Part shown: positions 6,414 to 9,736 of the stretch, one piece after another
How positions within the stretch are numbered: the first letter of the stretch is position 1
How the letters are laid out: every line of letters begins with the position of its first letter
From: Pseudomonadota bacterium
GTDB taxonomy: Bacteria; Pseudomonadota; Alphaproteobacteria; Rhizobiales; Xanthobacteraceae
NCBI GenBank assembly: GCA_023390955.1
Contig: JAEWBW010000610.1
Coordinates: forward strand, 1 to 9,736
Reading direction: 5' to 3'
DNA length: 9,736 nucleotides
Notes under the pieces: generated by a model
The model's input: only the letters and a program-made list of their open reading frames with translations
Database searches by the model: none
Told to the model about the DNA's origin: nothing
Made by a program: the position numbers and the translations under genes

Positions 6414-6998
6414 TTGGGTCTGCTTGTGATGATCCTGGGGCTCGTGTTGTTTTTCGGAGCCCATATTTTCACGACGCGGCGCGATGCGCGGGCACAGGCC
6501 ATCGCGAAGCTCGGCGAGGGGACCTACAAGCTCGCCTACTCGCTGGTCTCGGGTGCGGGCCTTGTGCTGATCATCTGGGGATATGCGCACTACCGCGCGA
6601 CCGGCTGGATCGACGTCTGGTATCCGCCGAAGGCGATGCGACACATCACGGTGGCGCTGATGCTGCCGGCCGTCATCCTGGTGGTGGCGTCGTATTTGCG
6701 CGGCCGCATCTACGCCACTCTGAAACATCCGATGCTCGCCGGCGTCAAATTGTGGGCGGCGGCGCATCTGCTGGCCAATGGCGATCTCGGTTCCATCATC
6801 CTGTTCGGCTCTTTCCTCGGCTGGGCCGTGTTCGACCGGATCTCGCTGAAGCGCCGGACCGACAGCGGCGGACCGCCGATCCCCGTCGGCGGCATCACCA
6901 ACGACCTGATCGCGGTGGTGGTCGGAATCGTCGCCTATCTGGCGCTCGCCTTTGCCTTCCATCCCGTCGTGATCGGCGTGCCCGTGATGGGAGCCTGA
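6414..6998 (+). CDS. NnrU family membrane protein
   Basis: A 194-residue integral membrane protein of the NnrU family. NnrU was first described in Rhodobacter as needed for nitrite/nitric oxide reduction, but many copies occur far from denitrification genes and their function is unknown. Seen here: about five or six hydrophobic helices and family blocks MILGLVLFFGAHIF at residues 6-19, YKLAYSLVSGAGLVLIIWGY at 38-57 and the histidine-containing core KHPMLAGVKLWAAAHLLANG at 104-123, with a further histidine at 183. The TTG at 6414 is preferred because of its strong Shine-Dalgarno; an ATG at 6369 would add 15 polar residues, and ATG 6429 would trim five. No nir, nor or nos gene is in the window, so a denitrification role is not supported by context. 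The gap to the preceding gene holds the hairpin at 6305-6351. Confidence 0.85.
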   Translation: MGLLVMILGLVLFFGAHIFTTRRDARAQAIAKLGEGTYKLAYSLVSGAGLVLIIWGYAHYRATGWIDVWYPPKAMRHITVALMLPAVILVVASYLRGRIYATLKHPMLAGVKLWAAAHLLANGDLGSIILFGSFLGWAVFDRISLKRRTDSGGPPIPVGGITNDLIAVVVGIVAYLALAFAFHPVVIGVPVMGA

Positions 6999-7077
6999 GG
7001 CAAGCCGGTCAGCGCAAGACAAACGCGATCTGCCGAGGCTCGTAAGGTCAGAACAACAACAAGCCGAGAGCATCTTG

Positions 7078-8673
7078 ATGGACTGGTCGCACTCTCAGAT
7101 TCCCCCGATGCGGCTCGAGGCGCGGTTTGGTGACCGCGTGGTGCCGGCCTTTTGCGATAGGCCGGCCAGCCTGTGGGCGATGATCGCCGATGCTGCGGCC
7201 CGCAATCCGGAGGGCGAGGCGCTGATCTGCGGCGCCACCCGGCTGACCTGGAGGCAGGCCGTCGAGCGGTCGGCGCGGATTGCGGCCGGACTTCGCAAGC
7301 TCGGCCTCCAGCCCGGTGACCGCGTCGCGGTGCTGCTCGGCAACCGCATCGAGTTTCCGCTGATCCTGTTCGCCGCCGCGCATGAGGGGCTGGTCACGGT
7401 GCTGCTCAGCACGCGCCAGCAGACGCCGGAGATCGCCTATGTGCTCTCCAATTGCGGCGCCAGGATCCTGATCCATGAGGCGGCGCTCACAGCGCGCCTG
7501 CCGGAGGCGGCCGACGTCCCTGATTTGGCGCATCGCGTCGCGATCGACGACGAGCCGCAAGCATCGCGCTTCTCGGAGCTTGCGGAGAATGCGCCGGCGG
7601 CCGCGCCGGTCGAGGTTGGCGAAGAGGACACCGCGATGATCCTCTACACCTCGGGCACGACCGGCAAACCGAAGGGCGCCATGCTCGCCCATTGCAATAT
7701 CATCCACTCCTCGATGATCTTCGTGTCCTGTCTGAAACTCACGGCCGCCGATCGCTCGATCGCAGCGGTGCCTCTCGGCCATGTCACGGGCGTCGTCGCC
7801 AACATCACGACGATGGTCTGCTGCGCCGGCGCGCTGATTATCATGCCCGAGTTCAAGGCCACTGATTATCTCAAGCTCGCCGCGCGCGAGCGCGTCACCT
7901 ACACGGTGATGGTGCCGGCGATGTACAATCTGTGCCTGCTGCAGCCGGATTTCGACGGCTACGATCTTTCGAGCTGGCGCATCGGCGGTTTCGGCGGCGC
8001 ACCGATGCCGATCGCGACCATCGAGAAGCTCAAGGACAAGATTCCCGGGCTGAAGCTCGCCAATTGCTACGGCTCGACCGAGACGACGTCGCCGTCGACC
8101 ATCATGCCGGGAGAGCTGACCGCAAGCCATATCGACAGCGTCGGTCTGCCCTGTCCAGGTGCGCGGATCATCGCGGTCGGCGCCGACGGACGTGAGCTAG
8201 CGCCCGGCGAGATCGGCGAGCTCTGGATCCAGAGCGCGTCCACCATCAAGGGCTACTGGAACAATCCGATGGCCACAGCGGAGAGTTTCACTGGCGGCTT
8301 CTGGCATTCCGGTGATCTCGGCTCGGTCGACGCCGACAATTTCGTCCGCGTGTTCGACCGGCAGAAGGACATGATCAACCGCGGCGGATTGAAGATCTAT
8401 TCGGCGGAGGTCGAGTCCGTCCTGGCCGGCCATCCGGCGGTGGTCGAGAGTGCGATCATCGCAAAGCCATGCCCGGTGCTCGGCGAGCGCGTCCATGCGG
8501 TGGTTGTCACGCGCGGCCCGGTCACGGACGCGGCGCTGCGCGCCTGGTGCGCCGAGCGGCTGTCCGACTACAAGGTTCCCGAAACCATGGCGATCACGGC
8601 CGACCCGTTGCCCCGTAACGCCAACGGCAAGGTGCTGAAGCGCCAGCTTCGGGAGACGCTGCCGGGGGCCTGA
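7078..8673 (+). CDS. Class I adenylate-forming enzyme, acyl-CoA ligase family
   Basis: A 531-residue AMP-binding enzyme that should activate a carboxylic acid to an acyl-adenylate and then to the CoA thioester. All core motifs are intact: A3 P-loop YTSGTTGKPKG at residues 190-200, A5 YGSTETT at 331-337, A7 SGDLG at 411-415, the hinge and A8 region DRQKDMINRGGLKIYSAEVE at 427-446, and A10 PRNANGKVLKR at 512-522 with the catalytic lysine K518. The INRGGLKIYSAEVE form is common in fatty and aromatic acyl-CoA ligases, but the substrate cannot be read from sequence. No signal peptide is present, so it is cytoplasmic. The ATG at 7078 is used; a TTG one codon earlier is possible. Only a weak GAGAG precedes it. 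No thiolase, dehydrogenase or other beta-oxidation gene is adjacent, so it stands alone in this window. Confidence 0.93.
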   Translation: MDWSHSQIPPMRLEARFGDRVVPAFCDRPASLWAMIADAAARNPEGEALICGATRLTWRQAVERSARIAAGLRKLGLQPGDRVAVLLGNRIEFPLILFAAAHEGLVTVLLSTRQQTPEIAYVLSNCGARILIHEAALTARLPEAADVPDLAHRVAIDDEPQASRFSELAENAPAAAPVEVGEEDTAMILYTSGTTGKPKGAMLAHCNIIHSSMIFVSCLKLTAADRSIAAVPLGHVTGVVANITTMVCCAGALIIMPEFKATDYLKLAARERVTYTVMVPAMYNLCLLQPDFDGYDLSSWRIGGFGGAPMPIATIEKLKDKIPGLKLANCYGSTETTSPSTIMPGELTASHIDSVGLPCPGARIIAVGADGRELAPGEIGELWIQSASTIKGYWNNPMATAESFTGGFWHSGDLGSVDADNFVRVFDRQKDMINRGGLKIYSAEVESVLAGHPAVVESAIIAKPCPVLGERVHAVVVTRGPVTDAALRAWCAERLSDYKVPETMAITADPLPRNANGKVLKRQLRETLPGA

Positions 8674-8684
8674 ACGGCGGCGGA

Positions 8685-8704
8685 AACCTCTTTGGGGAGA
8701 GGTT
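8685..8704 (+). terminator. Hairpin after the acyl-CoA ligase gene (terminator candidate)
   Basis: AACCTCT (8685-8691), a six-base loop TTGGGG and AGAGGTT (8698-8704) form a perfect 7-bp stem 12 bp after the ligase stop. Only AAC follows rather than a T-run, so termination is plausible but not certain. Confidence 0.4.
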
Positions 8705-8725
8705 AACGCCTTGATCGGCCTCGCT

Positions 8726-8754
8726 TTGCCTTGCCTCCGCCATATCGTTAGGGT
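8726..8754 (+). promoter_or_regulatory. Possible promoter of the TPR-protein/lipoprotein operon
   Basis: TTGCCT (8726-8731) and TAGGGT (8749-8754) are 17 bp apart and match the sigma-70 boxes at four and three of six positions. It lies in the 162-bp gap between the ligase and the TPR gene, downstream of a terminator-like hairpin, where a promoter would be expected. Confidence 0.25.
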
Positions 8755-8835
8755 ACCCCGCCGCGACGTGGGGGACGGGATTCCAGTCGCGAACGATAGA
8801 GCGCGCGCTCCCGACTGGGCATGGGATTAGCATAA

Positions 8836-9501
8836 GTGTCTGAATTATTTGACGAAGTCGACGAGGAAGTACGTCGCGAACAGCTCAAGAAGCTGTGGGA
8901 CAAGTACTCGTTCCTGTTCATTGGGTTGTTGGTCCTGATCGTGGCCGGTGTCGCCGGCTGGCGCGGCTACCAGTATCTCGAGGGCAAGAAGGCCGCTGAG
9001 GCCGGCGCCGCGTTCGAGAAGGCCGTTGAGCTGGCCGACCAGAACAAGCATGCCGAGGCCGAGGCGGCCTTCACCGAGCTCGCCGCCAAGGCGCCGTCGG
9101 GCTATCGCGTCCTGGCGCGGCTGCGTGCCGCAGGCGAGGCCGTGGCCCGCGATCCCCAAGGCGACCACAAGGCTGCCGTGAAGCTGTACGACGACATCGC
9201 CGCCGATCGCAGCGTTGGCGCTGAGCAGCAGACCGTGGCCAGGATCCGCGCCGCCGGGCTGCTGATCGACACCGCGAGCTACGCCGACATCCTGCAGCGG
9301 CTGGAGCAATCTGCGACCGCCGGGTCGACCTTCCGTCACAGCGCGCGCGAGATGCTCGCGCTGTCGGCCTGGCGCAACAACGACACGACCGCTGCGCGGA
9401 AGTGGCTCGACGAGATCGGCAATGACGGCGACACCCCGCCGGGCCTGCGCTCGCGCGCAGAAGCCCTGCAGGCGTTGCTGCCGGCGGCCGCCAAGAGCTG
9501 A
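8836..9501 (+). CDS. YfgM-like TPR membrane protein (ancillary SecYEG translocon subunit family)
   Basis: A 221-residue protein with a charged cytoplasmic N-terminus (SELFDEVDEEVRREQLKKLW), one membrane helix at about residues 24-43 (YSFLFIGLLVLIVAGVAGWR), and an alanine-rich helical remainder in the periplasm made of degenerate TPR-like repeats (for example AGAAFEKAVELADQNKHAEA). This layout is that of the YfgM/TPR_21 family, whose E. coli member contacts the SecYEG translocon and periplasmic chaperones. The GTG at 8836 is preceded by GGGA at 8823-8826 and gives the typical N-terminus. A lipoprotein gene follows after 29 bp on the same strand; in many proteobacteria yfgM is followed by bamB and then der, and this pair fits that order. 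Confidence 0.88.
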   Translation: MSELFDEVDEEVRREQLKKLWDKYSFLFIGLLVLIVAGVAGWRGYQYLEGKKAAEAGAAFEKAVELADQNKHAEAEAAFTELAAKAPSGYRVLARLRAAGEAVARDPQGDHKAAVKLYDDIAADRSVGAEQQTVARIRAAGLLIDTASYADILQRLEQSATAGSTFRHSAREMLALSAWRNNDTTAARKWLDEIGNDGDTPPGLRSRAEALQALLPAAAKS

Positions 9502-9530
9502 CGGCCCGAAGACGTAAAACCGGATACTCC

Positions 9531-9736
9531 ATGCGCCGCACCCAACGCCTGTTCGCAGCTGCCGTTCTGATCGCCTTCTCCGGCCTGCTTGGCGGCTGCT
9601 CGGGTGGCGGCTTCGATCCCAGCGACCTCATGGACTGGATGGACACCAAGAAGAAGCTCCCGGGCGATCGCAAGCCGGTGTTCCCGGAAGGCGTGCCGGG
9701 CCTGGAGCAGGGTGTGCCGAGGGACCTCTACAAGGG
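9531..9736 (+). CDS. Lipoprotein, 3'-partial, in the bamB position
   Basis: The reading frame runs from the ATG at 9531 to the window edge, 68 complete codons. It begins MRRTQRLFAAAVLIAFSGLL and has a clear lipobox LGGC with the lipidated cysteine at residue 23, so it is exported and anchored by lipid. The mature start is glycine- and aspartate-rich, followed by KKKLPGDRKPVFPEGVPGLE. Its place after a YfgM-like gene is where bamB, encoding the beta-propeller lipoprotein of the outer-membrane BAM complex, usually lies. However, no propeller repeat is visible in the part present, and it could equally be a short lineage-specific lipoprotein inserted before bamB or der. The gene is left unnamed for that reason. 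No strong ribosome-binding site is seen. Confidence 0.8.
   Translation, partial: MRRTQRLFAAAVLIAFSGLLGGCSGGGFDPSDLMDWMDTKKKLPGDRKPVFPEGVPGLEQGVPRDLYK

Noticed and set aside
6369..6998. Denitrification role for the NnrU-family gene
   Set aside because: The family name comes from a nitrite/NO reduction locus, but no denitrification gene is nearby, so the role is not claimed.
7048..8130. 360-codon minus-strand frame across the acyl-CoA ligase
   Set aside because: Antisense shadow with charged low-complexity sequence; the plus strand carries all adenylate-forming motifs.

Overview
The window looks like a chromosomal segment from a high-GC alphaproteobacterium, most likely Bradyrhizobium or a close relative in the Nitrobacteraceae. 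This rests on codon use, on how familiar the LivH/LivM, DUF47-PiT, RF3 and YfgM-like proteins look, and on the gene mix; no search was run. The genes are densely packed, and no stretch above about 165 bp lacks a gene. I see no mobile element, CRISPR array, tRNA or rRNA.

Layout: (1) 1-1797, the end of a branched-chain amino acid ABC transporter operon: livH (5' end cut off by the window) and livM, one base apart. (2) 1951-3615, a DUF47/PhoU-like gene and a PiT low-affinity phosphate permease, 15 bp apart. A PHO box on the minus strand (1893-1910) lies 40 bp before the first start, which suggests PhoB control. (3) 3608-3992, minus strand: a sugE/gdx guanidinium exporter whose leader holds two hairpins with ACGA and ACGG loops, the hallmark of a mini-ykkC (guanidine-II) riboswitch. 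The gene overlaps the end of pit by 8 bp, tail to tail. (4) 4078-5700, prfC, divergent from sugE, encoding peptide chain release factor 3. (5) 5784-6326, a small exported protein with four cysteines and a possible TolA/TonB-C-like domain. (6) 6414-6998, a NnrU-family membrane protein. (7) 7078-8673, a class I acyl-CoA ligase (AMP-binding). (8) 8836-9501, a YfgM-like TPR membrane protein. (9) 9531-end, the start of a lipoprotein gene in the position where many proteobacteria carry bamB.

How the parts work together: the clearest regulatory stories are phosphate (PHO box, DUF47, PiT) and guanidine (riboswitch, Gdx). In the guanidine leader the ribosome-binding site and start-proximal bases (3923-3934) can form a 12-bp helix with the loop and 3' strand of the first aptamer hairpin (3975-3986). 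That gives a readable ON-switch: guanidine stabilises the hairpin and the ribosome-binding site is freed. A 17-bp inverted repeat (16 of 17 paired) reaches from this same segment into the sugE-prfC intergenic region and is not explained by the riboswitch itself. The remaining genes look like ordinary housekeeping or accessory genes with no evident shared pathway.
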